In this document: positions 14,118 to 21,620 of the stretch, in pieces
Numbering within the stretch: position 1 is the first letter of the stretch
How the letters are laid out: each line of letters starts with the position of its first letter
NCBI GenBank assembly: GCA_043763605.1
Contig: JAYULM010000542.1
Location: 1 to 24,054 of the forward strand
DNA length: 24,054 nucleotides
DNA from: JACMIU01 sp043763605
Lineage (GTDB): Bacteria > Armatimonadota > Armatimonadia > Armatimonadales > Armatimonadaceae
Direction of reading: 5' to 3'
The notes under the pieces: generated by a model
Seen by the model: only the letters and a program-made list of their open reading frames with translations
What the model was told of the DNA's origin: nothing
The model's database searches: none
Translations under genes and position numbers: made by a program

Positions 14118-15164
14118 TCAACGGTTCCGGGAAAGCAACGCGCGCAGGTTTTCCATGTCCGGGGGCAGGGGCGCGGTGAACGACAGCCGCTCCCCGGTGC
14201 GCGGGTGCGTGAACGCGAGGGAGTGCGAGTGCAACGCTTGCCCGCGCATCCCGGCGATGTGCTCGTTGATCCGGGTTCGTAGCGCGTTGTCGCGTACCCA
14301 CTCCGGGGAGACTTTGCGCTCCCCGCCGTATACCGGGTCGGCGACGACCGGGTGCCCGATGTAGGCGCAGTGGACCCGGATTTGGTGTGTACGCCCGGTC
14401 TGTAAAACACACTCGACCAACGACATCGCCCCTCCCGGCTCTTTCATCGAAACGTGTGTTTGCGCGTGTCGCCCGATGGCGACGGCACCCGGCTCGACGA
14501 CCGCCATCTTTTTACGGTCAGTCATGTGTCGCCCGATGGGCGCGTCGATCACGGCTTCGTTGAACTGCGGCCGTCCCCAGATATAGGCGAGGTAGCGACG
14601 CTCCGCTGTTTTCGACTGGATTTGCGACTGCAGGTGACGGTGCGCGAGATCGTTTTTGGCGACCATCATCAGCCCGCTCGTGTCTTTATCCAGACGATGG
14701 ACGATACCGGGTCGCTCCTCGCCGCCGATGCCGCTCAGGTCGGCGCAATGGTGGAGCAGGGCGTTGACCAGCGTTCCCGAGGGCGCACCGGGGGCGGGAT
14801 GCACGACCAGCCCTTTCTGCTTGTTGATTACCAGCAGATCGCCGTCCTCAAACACGATGTCGAGGGGGATATTCTCGGCAACAACCTGCGTCGGGCGTAC
14901 CGGGGGGATCTCCAACACGACCGCGTCACCGGCGAACACTTTCATGCTCGGTTTCGCAACAGTGCCGTTGATTGTCGCGCCGCCGTTCGCGACGAGACGT
15001 TGAATCTGGGAGCGGGAGAGTGCCGGGATTTGCGCCGCGAGAAACACGTCTAACCGCTCACCGTTCTGCGATACCGCGACCGTGAATAACTGTTCGCCGA
15101 CTTCGACTTCGTCCGGGGGCGGGGCGAAATCTTCGTCGTCGGCGTCTTGAGGGGTAGTGTTCAT
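14118..15164 (-). CDS. rluD: RluD-type 23S rRNA pseudouridine synthase
   Basis: This enzyme makes pseudouridine in 23S rRNA. An S4 RNA-binding domain is at the N-terminus (GERLDVFLAAQIPALSRSQIQRLVANGG), followed by the catalytic motif HRLDKDTSG (156-164, with D159), then QSKTAERRYLA, and the QTGRTHQIRVH motif. The 348-residue length is normal. Start ATG 15162-15164 overlaps the lgt stop by four bases (ATGA); the long frame back to 15854 is only the lgt gene in another frame and is rejected. It is the last gene of the lspA-lgt-rluD cluster, an order resembling the Bacillus ylyA-lspA-ylyB region. The exact uridine target, 1911/1915/1917 or another, is not determinable. Confidence 0.92.
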   Translation of the reverse strand: MNTTPQDADDEDFAPPPDEVEVGEQLFTVAVSQNGERLDVFLAAQIPALSRSQIQRLVANGGATINGTVAKPSMKVFAGDAVVLEIPPVRPTQVVAENIPLDIVFEDGDLLVINKQKGLVVHPAPGAPSGTLVNALLHHCADLSGIGGEERPGIVHRLDKDTSGLMMVAKNDLAHRHLQSQIQSKTAERRYLAYIWGRPQFNEAVIDAPIGRHMTDRKKMAVVEPGAVAIGRHAQTHVSMKEPGGAMSLVECVLQTGRTHQIRVHCAYIGHPVVADPVYGGERKVSPEWVRDNALRTRINEHIAGMRGQALHSHSLAFTHPRTGERLSFTAPLPPDMENLRALLSRNR

Positions 15165-15988
15165 AACTTGAAAAGCGGGGGTGTTTCGTGCGTTCGAGCA
15201 GGCGAAGCATTCCCATTTTCTGTAACGGATTCGATTACATGTCCGTCTTTGTTGCCCATCCGATAGAGATAATACGCCCCGGCTAACGCCGAAATCGCGA
15301 CACAGGCGACCTGCGCGCTGGTCAGCGAGGCGATTCCGGACAGGTCCGCCGTCGCGCCTTCGCGGAAGTATTCGACCACGAACCGGTACAGGGAGTACAG
15401 CAGGGCGAACAGGAGAATGACTTGCCCCCGGAACTGTCGCCGCTTCTCGACCAGAACAAGTATGCCGAAGATCACCGCCGCCGCGAACGCCGAGTATAGT
15501 TGTGTCGCGTGCACAGTGTTGGCGAATCCGGGGAATTGGACGCCGAGCGGTTCGGGACACGCACCGCCGAAACAGCAGCCGTTTAAAAAGCAGCCGATAC
15601 GCCCCCAGAAATAGCCGATGGCAAGCGACGGCGCGGCGAGATCCGCGCTGTCGAGCAGGTTCCGTTTGCGCAGGTGCATGACGAGCAAACCGACACCGAC
15701 ACCGCCGATCAAGCCGCCGAACGAAGTCATGCCGCCGTTCCACATCGCGAAAATCTGCCCGGGGTTTGCCGTATATTCGGGCAGGTTCTGCGCGACATAG
15801 GCGAGGCGACCACCGATCACGCCGCCGAACAACCCGAACAGCGCGGCGTCCCACAGATCCTCCGGCGCGATCCCGTAGCGCGGGGCATGGCGCGCCGCCC
15901 GCCAGGTTCCGAGCAGGAATCCGATCATCAGAAGCACGCCCCAGGCGTGGATGGGGAAATTACCAACCTTAAACAGGATCGGAAACAT
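15161..15988 (-). CDS. lgt: Prolipoprotein diacylglyceryl transferase
   Basis: Lgt transfers diacylglycerol from phosphatidylglycerol to the lipobox Cys in the inner membrane. Seven-helix character is evident, with the family motifs MWNGGMTSFGGLIGG, GRIGCFLNGCCFG (129-141, normally GRxGNFxNxE, here with two Cys), HATQLYSA (160-167), and LFALLYSLYRFVVEYFREG. The length is 275 residues. The ATG at 15986-15988 follows the lspA stop by three bases, and its stop overlaps the rluD start by four. An N-terminal stretch FPIHAWGVL is typical. The replacement of the usual N in GRxGNF by C is a family variant seen in many bacteria and not taken as inactivation. Confidence 0.93.
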   Translation of the reverse strand: MFPILFKVGNFPIHAWGVLLMIGFLLGTWRAARHAPRYGIAPEDLWDAALFGLFGGVIGGRLAYVAQNLPEYTANPGQIFAMWNGGMTSFGGLIGGVGVGLLVMHLRKRNLLDSADLAAPSLAIGYFWGRIGCFLNGCCFGGACPEPLGVQFPGFANTVHATQLYSAFAAAVIFGILVLVEKRRQFRGQVILLFALLYSLYRFVVEYFREGATADLSGIASLTSAQVACVAISALAGAYYLYRMGNKDGHVIESVTENGNASPARTHETPPLFKL

Positions 15989-15991
15989 GAA

Positions 15992-16609
15992 TTATTGTCG
16001 CGTCCCTTCTCCCGACCCGACACCGGCCAGGGACGGAATTTTGTCTCCCGTTTTGAGAGACGGAACGAGGTCTGACGACGGCATCACCGCCACGCGCCAG
16101 GCGAGTAACACGATCCCGACTGAGATCGCTGTGTCGGCGACGTTGAAGATGGGGAAGTTGATGATTCGTGCGTCGAACAGATCGACCACATAGCCGAGGC
16201 GGGCGCGGTCGATGCCGTTGCCGAGTGCTCCCCCGAGGGCGAGTCCGAGCGAGGTCGCCAGCAGGACCGGGACGCGCGACCCGATGCGCCGTTGCGCCCA
16301 GACGATCCCGCCCATCACGAGCACCGCCGCCGCGATCAGAAAGACGCGCTGCCCTTGCAGAAGCGAGAACGCCATCCCGAAGTTCTGGGTGTACGTCAGA
16401 TGGAAGACATTCGGCAGAACTGCGATACCGGTGTGCCCGAGCGGGCGCAGGTTCGCCATCGCCCACACCTTGACAAACTGGTCTAAAACCGCGACCAGAA
16501 CAGCTATCGCATAGAGCAGGGCGGCGGGGATCGTGCGCTCGCCCGCCGCTGCTTTTGTCGCCGCCGCTATCGTGTCCAAGGGGGTATCCCGGGTTTCCGC
16601 GCTGTTCAA
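15992..16609 (-). CDS. lspA: Lipoprotein signal peptidase II
   Basis: LspA cleaves the signal peptide of lipoproteins after Lgt has acted. Four membrane helices are visible. Motifs are TQNFGMAFSLL (75-84), GNGIDR (130-135), VVDLFD (D143) and FPIFNVAD (D159); D143 and D159 should form the catalytic dyad by position. A 27-residue N-terminal extension precedes the first helix, and the 26-residue C-terminal tail is also longer than usual. The start is a TTG at 16607-16609 that overlaps the TGA of the upstream dksA-like gene, giving translational coupling. The next gene, lgt, follows after three bases, so the two lipoprotein steps are encoded together. Confidence 0.93.
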   Translation of the reverse strand: MNSAETRDTPLDTIAAATKAAAGERTIPAALLYAIAVLVAVLDQFVKVWAMANLRPLGHTGIAVLPNVFHLTYTQNFGMAFSLLQGQRVFLIAAAVLVMGGIVWAQRRIGSRVPVLLATSLGLALGGALGNGIDRARLGYVVDLFDARIINFPIFNVADTAISVGIVLLAWRVAVMPSSDLVPSLKTGDKIPSLAGVGSGEGTRQ

Positions 16610-17016
16610 GCGTTGTTGTACCGTTCGCCCGTGGCTTGATACTCGCCTGCTTCCGCTTCCTCAACAGTCAGGGTCGCTTGCGGCATGGCATCAAGGCGTT
16701 CCTTCGGAATCGGTGCGCCGGATTGGTCGGACAAGCCGTAGGTGCCGCCCTCGATTTTCGCCAGTGCCCGTTCGATCTGATGGATCGTGTTTCTCTCGTT
16801 CTCCATCAGCGCGGCATCCTGTCCCTGCAATTGCACTTCGGTCCCAAGATCAGCCGGATGGTTCCCGGCGACGGAACTTTCCGCGCGGTCAGTGCCGGTG
16901 GTGTTCAGTCCATCCGCGTCCTGCTCCGCCATGCGGGAAAGGGTTTCGTCGGCGGAGTTTTTCAACTCCAGCAATCGCGCTTTGTACGCCGGAAAATCTA
17001 AGTCGGTTCGCTTCAT
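16606..17016 (-). CDS. DksA/TraR-like protein lacking zinc Cys residues
   Basis: The protein has 136 residues from the second ATG. The N-terminal helical part and the C-terminal segment YGLSDQSGAPIPKERLDAMPQATLTVEE follow the DksA/TraR zinc-finger pattern YGxCxxCG-x-I-x-x-R-L-x-A-x-P-x-A-T-x-C-x-x-C, but all four zinc Cys are replaced (Ser, Ser, Thr, Glu). DksA family members bind RNA polymerase at its secondary channel; metal-free versions are known. It sits upstream of lspA, as YlyA does in Bacillus. A TACAAT box at 17030-17035 lies one base before the first ATG (17028), so transcription should begin beyond it and the second ATG (17016) is preferred. The first would give 140 residues. Confidence 0.8.
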   Translation of the reverse strand: MKRTDLDFPAYKARLLELKNSADETLSRMAEQDADGLNTTGTDRAESSVAGNHPADLGTEVQLQGQDAALMENERNTIHQIERALAKIEGGTYGLSDQSGAPIPKERLDAMPQATLTVEEAEAGEYQATGERYNNA

Positions 17017-17029
17017 TGAATCTGCCATT

Positions 17030-17035
17030 ATTGTA
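17030..17035 (-). promoter_or_regulatory. -10 box of the dksA-like/lspA/lgt/rluD cluster
   Basis: On the minus strand this is TACAAT with no clear -35. It is too close to the first ATG (one base) for that codon to be transcribed by normal spacing, which decides for the second start at 17016. Confidence 0.45.
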
Positions 17036-17211
17036 TCGCTCTTTTCTGGGATTACGCTCCCGGTCATGGGGGAGGTTCCAGAAATGGCGGTACCGCCTTT
17101 CGCCGGGATTCAAACGTGACGCAACCAATCCGGCGATGCGTGAGGCGAAAATGACCCGTGCGGGCGAACTTTTCCGACTCGCTGTTTGTACTACCGGCGG
17201 AGAAACCTGAT

Positions 17212-17820
17212 ATGCCCCTTTTTTCGCCTGACAATGTACGGTTGGGTTCGCGGTCCGCGCGCGCCGTCGCCCCACGCGCACTCGCCGTTCTGACCGCTCT
17301 GCTCGTCGCTACCGTTGGTTGCGCCCGCGTCGATGCCGCGCAACCGAAGGTCGGCTATAAAGCCGCGCCGGTCACCTGGGGGGCACTGGACGGCGGCAAG
17401 TTGTCGCTGACGGATCTGACGGCGAAGGGGCCGGTTGTGCTCGTGGTTTTGCGTGGCTTCCCCGGCTACCAGTGTCCCGTCTGCACGTCACAGATGGGAA
17501 GTCTGCTCTCCTGCTCCGAGCAGTTCGCGGCGGCGAATACCCGGGTTATTCTCGTTTATCCGGGTCCGGCGGAAGGGTTGCAAGCACACGCGCAGGAGTT
17601 CGTTTCCGGAAAACAGATCCCGAAGAACTTCCGTATCGTACTGGACCCGGACTATGCGTTCACAAACCAGTACGGTTTACGCTGGAACGCGTCGGGGGAG
17701 ACCGCGTATCCGTCCACCTTCGTGCTCGAAAAGGGCGGTAAGGTCGTATTCGCGAAAGTCAGCAAGTCGCACGGCGACCGCTCGACCGCGCCGGAAATAC
17801 TCAAAGCACTGGGCAAGTGA
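17212..17820 (+). CDS. Peroxiredoxin-like thioredoxin-fold lipoprotein
   Basis: The protein has 202 residues. The N-terminus is basic, then a hydrophobic stretch ending LLVATVGC, a plausible lipobox (Cys +1), so the mature protein is probably a membrane-anchored lipoprotein. The domain is AhpC/TSA-like: VVLVVLRGFPGYQCPVCTSQM, with the peroxidatic Cys of CPVC, followed by VILVYPG, IVLDPDYAFTNQYGLRW and TFVLEKGGKVVFAKVS. It would reduce peroxides or thiols outside the cytoplasm. The ATG at 17212 is chosen because GGCGGAG is about ten bases upstream and the lipobox is at a usual distance. Lgt and LspA, which would mature it, are encoded divergently next door. Confidence 0.82.
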   Translation: MPLFSPDNVRLGSRSARAVAPRALAVLTALLVATVGCARVDAAQPKVGYKAAPVTWGALDGGKLSLTDLTAKGPVVLVVLRGFPGYQCPVCTSQMGSLLSCSEQFAAANTRVILVYPGPAEGLQAHAQEFVSGKQIPKNFRIVLDPDYAFTNQYGLRWNASGETAYPSTFVLEKGGKVVFAKVSKSHGDRSTAPEILKALGK

Positions 17821-17863
17821 GCATCGCGTGCGCGTTGGACTCGAAACCGTTGCTCGCGTCTGA

Positions 17864-17869
17864 TACGAT
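17864..17869 (+). promoter_or_regulatory. -10 box of homoserine dehydrogenase, leaderless type
   Basis: TACGAT is preceded by TG (TGATACGAT) and followed by nine bases and the ATG at 17879. TCGAAA at 17841-17846 is a four-of-six match to the -35 at 17 bases. It is a modest promoter. Confidence 0.45.
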
Positions 17870-17878
17870 AGAGCAACC

Positions 17879-19162
17879 ATGCGCGAAATTAAAGTAGGTA
17901 TATTGGGATTTGGGACGGTTGGATCGGGGACAGTCCGCATCCTGCAGGAAAATTCCGAGGCGATTTCCGCCCGGATCGGTGCTCGGGTCGTCGTCGCCCG
18001 TGTCGCCGTGCGTGATCTGGCGAAACCGCGCGATGTCGCACTTGCCGCGTCCGCGCTGACCACGGACCCACGGGACGTTACCGACGACCCCGAAATCGAA
18101 ATCGTCGCCGAACTTATCGGCGGCGTCGAACCCGCGCGTTCGCTCGTCGAACGTGCGATTGCGAACGGCAAGAACATCGTCACCGCGAACAAGGAGATGG
18201 TCGCCAAAGTCGGGCACGATCTGCGCACCGCCGCGCAAGCAGCCGGCAAAGATTTCTTCATGGAGGCGAGTGTCGCAGGCGGGATACCGATCATCGCCAC
18301 GCTCGGCGAATCCCTCGCCGGAAATCAGGTGCGCGAGATCGCCGGGATCGTCAACGGCACCACGAACTATATTCTGACCCGGATGACGGAAGAAGGCGCG
18401 GCTTTCGAGAAAGTGCTCGCCGAAGCGCAAGCCCTCGGGTACGCCGAAGCGGAGCCGTCGTCGGACGTGGACGGACACGACGCGCGGTACAAGATGGCGA
18501 TTCTGGCATCGCTGGCGTTCGGGACGCGTATCGATGTCGAGGATGTCGCCGTCGAGGGAATCCGGCATATTTCGCCCCGCGACATCGTGGTTGCGAAGGA
18601 GTTAGGCTACCGGATCAAACTGCTGGCGACGGCGCAGGGCTTGCCGAACGGCATCCGAGTACGCGTGAATCCCGCGCTACTCCCGCTGAAGCATCCGCTG
18701 GCGACCGTGGACGGCGTGTTTAACGGCGTGTTCGTGCGCGGCGATGCGGTGGGGGATTTGACCCTCATCGGGCGCGGCGCGGGCAGCCTGCCGACCGGCA
18801 GTGCCGTCGTCGGCGACATCGTACACTGTGCCCGGAACATCGTCGCCGGAGCAACCGGGCGCGTCCCGTACACGGCGTCGCGCGATCTGCCGATGCTCCC
18901 CTCCGCGTCGGCGTGGTCCAAATTCTACGCCCGCGTCCGGGTGCTGGACCGACCGAAGGCACTCGCGGCTATCGCGACCATCTTCGGCGATCACGACGTT
19001 TCCATCGAATCGGTGATCCAGCGCGCGATGCCCGACGAGGAAGCGGAGATCGTCTGGGTGACACACGAGGTACGTGAGCAGGATGTCCGCGCCGCACTTT
19101 CGGCGATCCATGCCCTCCCGGTGGTCCGGAGCGTGGATACCGCGCTGCGTGTTGTGGAGTAA
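17879..19162 (+). CDS. hom: Homoserine dehydrogenase
   Basis: This enzyme reduces aspartate semialdehyde to homoserine with NAD(P)H, the branch point to threonine and methionine. The N-terminal Rossmann motif is VGILGFGTVGSG, followed by NIVTANKEMVA, the dimer and catalytic segment GIVNGTTNYIL, and AEAEPSSDVDGHDARYK, close to the family AExDP-x-D-x-x-G-x-D-A-x-x-K. A C-terminal ACT-like region (about 350-427, DRPKALAAIATIFGDHDVSIESVIQ) suggests feedback control by threonine. It has 427 residues, as usual for the monofunctional enzyme. Its ATG lies nine bases after TACGAT and lacks a Shine-Dalgarno. Confidence 0.94.
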   Translation: MREIKVGILGFGTVGSGTVRILQENSEAISARIGARVVVARVAVRDLAKPRDVALAASALTTDPRDVTDDPEIEIVAELIGGVEPARSLVERAIANGKNIVTANKEMVAKVGHDLRTAAQAAGKDFFMEASVAGGIPIIATLGESLAGNQVREIAGIVNGTTNYILTRMTEEGAAFEKVLAEAQALGYAEAEPSSDVDGHDARYKMAILASLAFGTRIDVEDVAVEGIRHISPRDIVVAKELGYRIKLLATAQGLPNGIRVRVNPALLPLKHPLATVDGVFNGVFVRGDAVGDLTLIGRGAGSLPTGSAVVGDIVHCARNIVAGATGRVPYTASRDLPMLPSASAWSKFYARVRVLDRPKALAAIATIFGDHDVSIESVIQRAMPDEEAEIVWVTHEVREQDVRAALSAIHALPVVRSVDTALRVVE

Positions 19163-19205
19163 AACCTGCGCTAAAGGGGAAGAACTGAGACACAGGAAAA
19201 AATTT

Positions 19206-19667
19206 ATGTCAAAAAACTCAATCAGTTCAGGCTCAGGCGGCGCGAATGCTCCCGGAATGGACCCGCGAAAATCGGATACGGGAAAAGTCGCGGAAACTAC
19301 CGACACGTTTGACCGCGACTTGCACGGCGAAGACCGAGCGGGGCAACACGGCGGTTCGAATCCGACGCGTACCTACTCGGCGTACGACGTAAAAGAATTA
19401 CACGAAAAGTTAGCCGATTTCGATAATGGGGAATTGAAGCGTATTCCGGTTCTCGCGCACGGCGAGCGGTTGGAACAGGGCGGAAAGTATCTCGATCTAT
19501 CCGACAACAAACACACCGTGTTTACGGCGCAAGGGAGTATGGAGGCGCAAGACCCTCATCTTTACGTTCCGAAGTCCGGGACCGATTATCAGTTGTGGAA
19601 CCGGCTCATCGGCGTCGATGTCGCCGTAGACGCATCCCCGGCGGACGATTTAGCACCCGCACGGTAG
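19206..19667 (+). CDS. Unknown hydrophilic protein
   Basis: The protein has 153 residues. It begins with a Gly/Ser-rich, probably disordered stretch (SKNSISSGSGGANAPG) and has many charged residues up to about residue 65. A more ordered part follows: YSAYDVKELHEKLADFDNGELKRIPVLAHGERLEQGGKYLDL. No membrane segment, signal peptide or known catalytic motif is seen. Unlike most genes here it has a clear ribosome site, AGGAA about nine bases before the ATG. Coding is supported by the strong site, the terminator right behind the stop codon, and the frame filling the space. I do not recognise the family. Longer frame starts lie inside hom and are rejected. Confidence 0.65.
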   Translation: MSKNSISSGSGGANAPGMDPRKSDTGKVAETTDTFDRDLHGEDRAGQHGGSNPTRTYSAYDVKELHEKLADFDNGELKRIPVLAHGERLEQGGKYLDLSDNKHTVFTAQGSMEAQDPHLYVPKSGTDYQLWNRLIGVDVAVDASPADDLAPAR

Positions 19668-19675
19668 CCCGTGAC

Positions 19676-19710
19676 ACGCCCTTGTAGTCTTCGACAGCAA
19701 GGGCGTTTTG
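19676..19710 (+). terminator. Rho-independent terminator after the unknown gene
   Basis: ACGCCCTTG (19676-19684) pairs exactly with CAAGGGCGT (19698-19706), a nine-base stem with a 13-base loop, followed by TTTG. The T-run is short but the place, nine bases past the stop codon, is right. The T stretch overlaps the -35 of the uvrC promoter. Confidence 0.65.
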
Positions 19711-19736
19711 TCGCCTCGCTCCCGGAGCGATACAAT
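19708..19736 (+). promoter_or_regulatory. uvrC promoter
   Basis: TTGTCG (19708-19713) and TACAAT (19731-19736) are 17 bases apart. The ATG at 19745 is eight bases past the -10, so uvrC is probably leaderless. The -35 overlaps the terminator's T-run. Confidence 0.65.
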
Positions 19737-19744
19737 AGTTTGCC

Positions 19745-21619
19745 ATGAATCCCGAACCCGCCGATCACACGACTTCGACCCCGCACCTGACGCTCGCCGA
19801 TAAACTTGCCACTCTCCCGGTGAACCCCGGTTGCTATATTTACAAGGACGCGACGGGGACGATCATCTATGTCGGGAAAGCCGTCAACCTGAAAAACCGG
19901 GTCCGCTCCTATTTCCAGAAGTCCGCGAACCACTCGCCGAAGACGCGGCGGCTGGTGCAAAACATCACGGATATGGAGTGGATCGTCACCGATACGGAAC
20001 TGGAAGCACTGGTCCTCGAATGTAACCTGATCAAGCGGCACCGCCCGAAATACAACATCCGGTTGCGCGATGATAAGCACTATCCGTACCTGCAACTGAC
20101 GATGTCGGAGCCGTTCCCGCGCCTGCTCGTGACGCGGCGGGTAAAGACGGGCGACGGGAACCGATACTTCGGTCCGTACACGTCCGGGCACGCCGTCTGG
20201 CAGAGCATGGATCTGATCTACAAGATTTTTCCGCTCGTGACGTGCCGTAAGGCATGGAAGAACACCGAGCATGAGCGACCATGCCTGTATCACCACATGG
20301 GACGGTGCCCCGAAGCACCCTGCGCGAGTCTCGCCGACAAGGAACGCTACTGGCAAGGGGTAAAAGATGTCGAAATGTTTCTTTCGGGGCGGCAAGACAA
20401 GCTGATCAAGGACATGGAGGCGAAGATGGAAGCCGCCGCCGATAATCTGGAGTTCGAGCGGGCGGGAAAACTGCGCGACCAACTCCACTCCGTCCGCCAG
20501 ATCGTCGAACGGCAAAAGGTGATTTCCACCACGACCGGCGATCAGGACGTGATGGCGGTGGTTGCGGACGAATCCGGCGCGTGTGTGCAGATGTTCTTTA
20601 TCCGGGGCGGCAAACTGATCGGGCAGGAGCATTTCCTGCTGGACGGGACCGACAGCGAAGGCGGCTTGACCGAAGCCACGACCGAGTTTTTAAAGCAATA
20701 CTATCAGGACGCGTCCTTCGTGCCGAGCGAGATTTTGCTGCCTACCTATGTCGAGGAGTCGGAGATCATCGAGTCGTGGCTCAAACAGAAGAAAGGGGCG
20801 AAGGTCACGCTCACGGTGCCGAAACAGGGCGAGAAGAAAAAACTACTGGAAATGGCGGCGACCAACGCCGAACTCGCGCTCCAGCAGATCAAAGCCCACT
20901 CGGCGGCGGAGCAGGGGCGCATCGACGGTTCGCTCCGGCAACTCGCGACATTACTGGAAATGCCGGAAAACTCCCTGCGCCGTATCGAAGCGTACGACAA
21001 CTCGAACGTCCAGGGGCGGCACGCGGTCGGTGGCATGATCGTGTTCGAGGAAGGCAAGCCCAAAAAGAGCGAATATCGCCGCTTCAAGATCGAGCAGTCG
21101 GAAGGGACGCCGAATGACTTCGCGATGATGTTCGAGATGCTCTCTCGCCGCTTCAACCAGATGACCGAAAACAACGCCAAGTTCGCGCAAAAGCCGGACC
21201 TGATCCTGATCGACGGAGGCAAGGGGCAACTGTCGGCGGCGCAGGACGCGATGAAGCAGTTCGGGTTCGATTTCCCGATGATCGGTCTCGCCAAACAGTT
21301 CGAACTGGTTTTCGTCCCCGGACGCGCGGAACCCATCGAACTGCCGCGCAACTCGCCCGCGTTGTTTCTACTACAGCGGGTGCGCGATGAGGTACACCGG
21401 TTCGCGATCACCTACCACCGCAACGTGCGCGGGCGCGCAGCTAACATGTCCGTACTTGACGAGATTCCCGGCATCGGTCCACTCCGCCGCCGCAACCTCC
21501 TGAAGTATTTCGGCTCCGTCGAGCGGATGAAAAACGCGGGCGTTGAGGATCTGACGAAGGCACCCGGGATGAGTAAGCCCGCCGCACAAGCCGTCTACGA
21601 TCATCTGCGCGGCGGGTAG
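19745..21619 (+). CDS. uvrC: UvrABC excinuclease subunit C
   Basis: UvrC makes both incisions in nucleotide excision repair. Domains in order: a GIY-YIG nuclease (PGCYIY near 28-33, IYVGKA near 41-46, and VLECNLIKRHRPKYN with its glutamate), a UVR motif that binds UvrB (KDMEAKMEAAADNLEFERAGKLRDQL), an RNase H-like nuclease (IEAYDNSNVQG and LILIDGGKGQLSAA), and a helix-hairpin-helix DNA-binding end (IPGIGPLRRRNLLKYFGSV). The 624-residue length is typical. The ATG at 19745 follows TACAAT by eight bases and has no ribosome site. Its stop is one base from the stop of the convergent Rpn-like gene, leaving no space for an intrinsic terminator. Confidence 0.96.
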   Translation: MNPEPADHTTSTPHLTLADKLATLPVNPGCYIYKDATGTIIYVGKAVNLKNRVRSYFQKSANHSPKTRRLVQNITDMEWIVTDTELEALVLECNLIKRHRPKYNIRLRDDKHYPYLQLTMSEPFPRLLVTRRVKTGDGNRYFGPYTSGHAVWQSMDLIYKIFPLVTCRKAWKNTEHERPCLYHHMGRCPEAPCASLADKERYWQGVKDVEMFLSGRQDKLIKDMEAKMEAAADNLEFERAGKLRDQLHSVRQIVERQKVISTTTGDQDVMAVVADESGACVQMFFIRGGKLIGQEHFLLDGTDSEGGLTEATTEFLKQYYQDASFVPSEILLPTYVEESEIIESWLKQKKGAKVTLTVPKQGEKKKLLEMAATNAELALQQIKAHSAAEQGRIDGSLRQLATLLEMPENSLRRIEAYDNSNVQGRHAVGGMIVFEEGKPKKSEYRRFKIEQSEGTPNDFAMMFEMLSRRFNQMTENNAKFAQKPDLILIDGGKGQLSAAQDAMKQFGFDFPMIGLAKQFELVFVPGRAEPIELPRNSPALFLLQRVRDEVHRFAITYHRNVRGRAANMSVLDEIPGIGPLRRRNLLKYFGSVERMKNAGVEDLTKAPGMSKPAAQAVYDHLRGG

Positions 21620-21620
21620 A

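Noticed and set aside
15165..15854. Extended N-terminus of the rluD frame
   Set aside because: It is an Arg-rich reading of the lgt gene in another frame; the S4 domain begins soon after the ATG at 15164, which has an ATGA overlap with lgt.
17098..17136. Imperfect stem with CGCCGGGATT and AATCCGGCG arms
   Set aside because: The arms have a one-base mismatch in length, a 16-base loop and no position relative to a gene end that suggests a role.
18677..19306. 209-residue minus-strand frame opposite hom
   Set aside because: Antisense shadow of the ACT region of hom.
20746..21411. 221-residue minus-strand frame opposite uvrC
   Set aside because: Antisense shadow of uvrC with no family motif.
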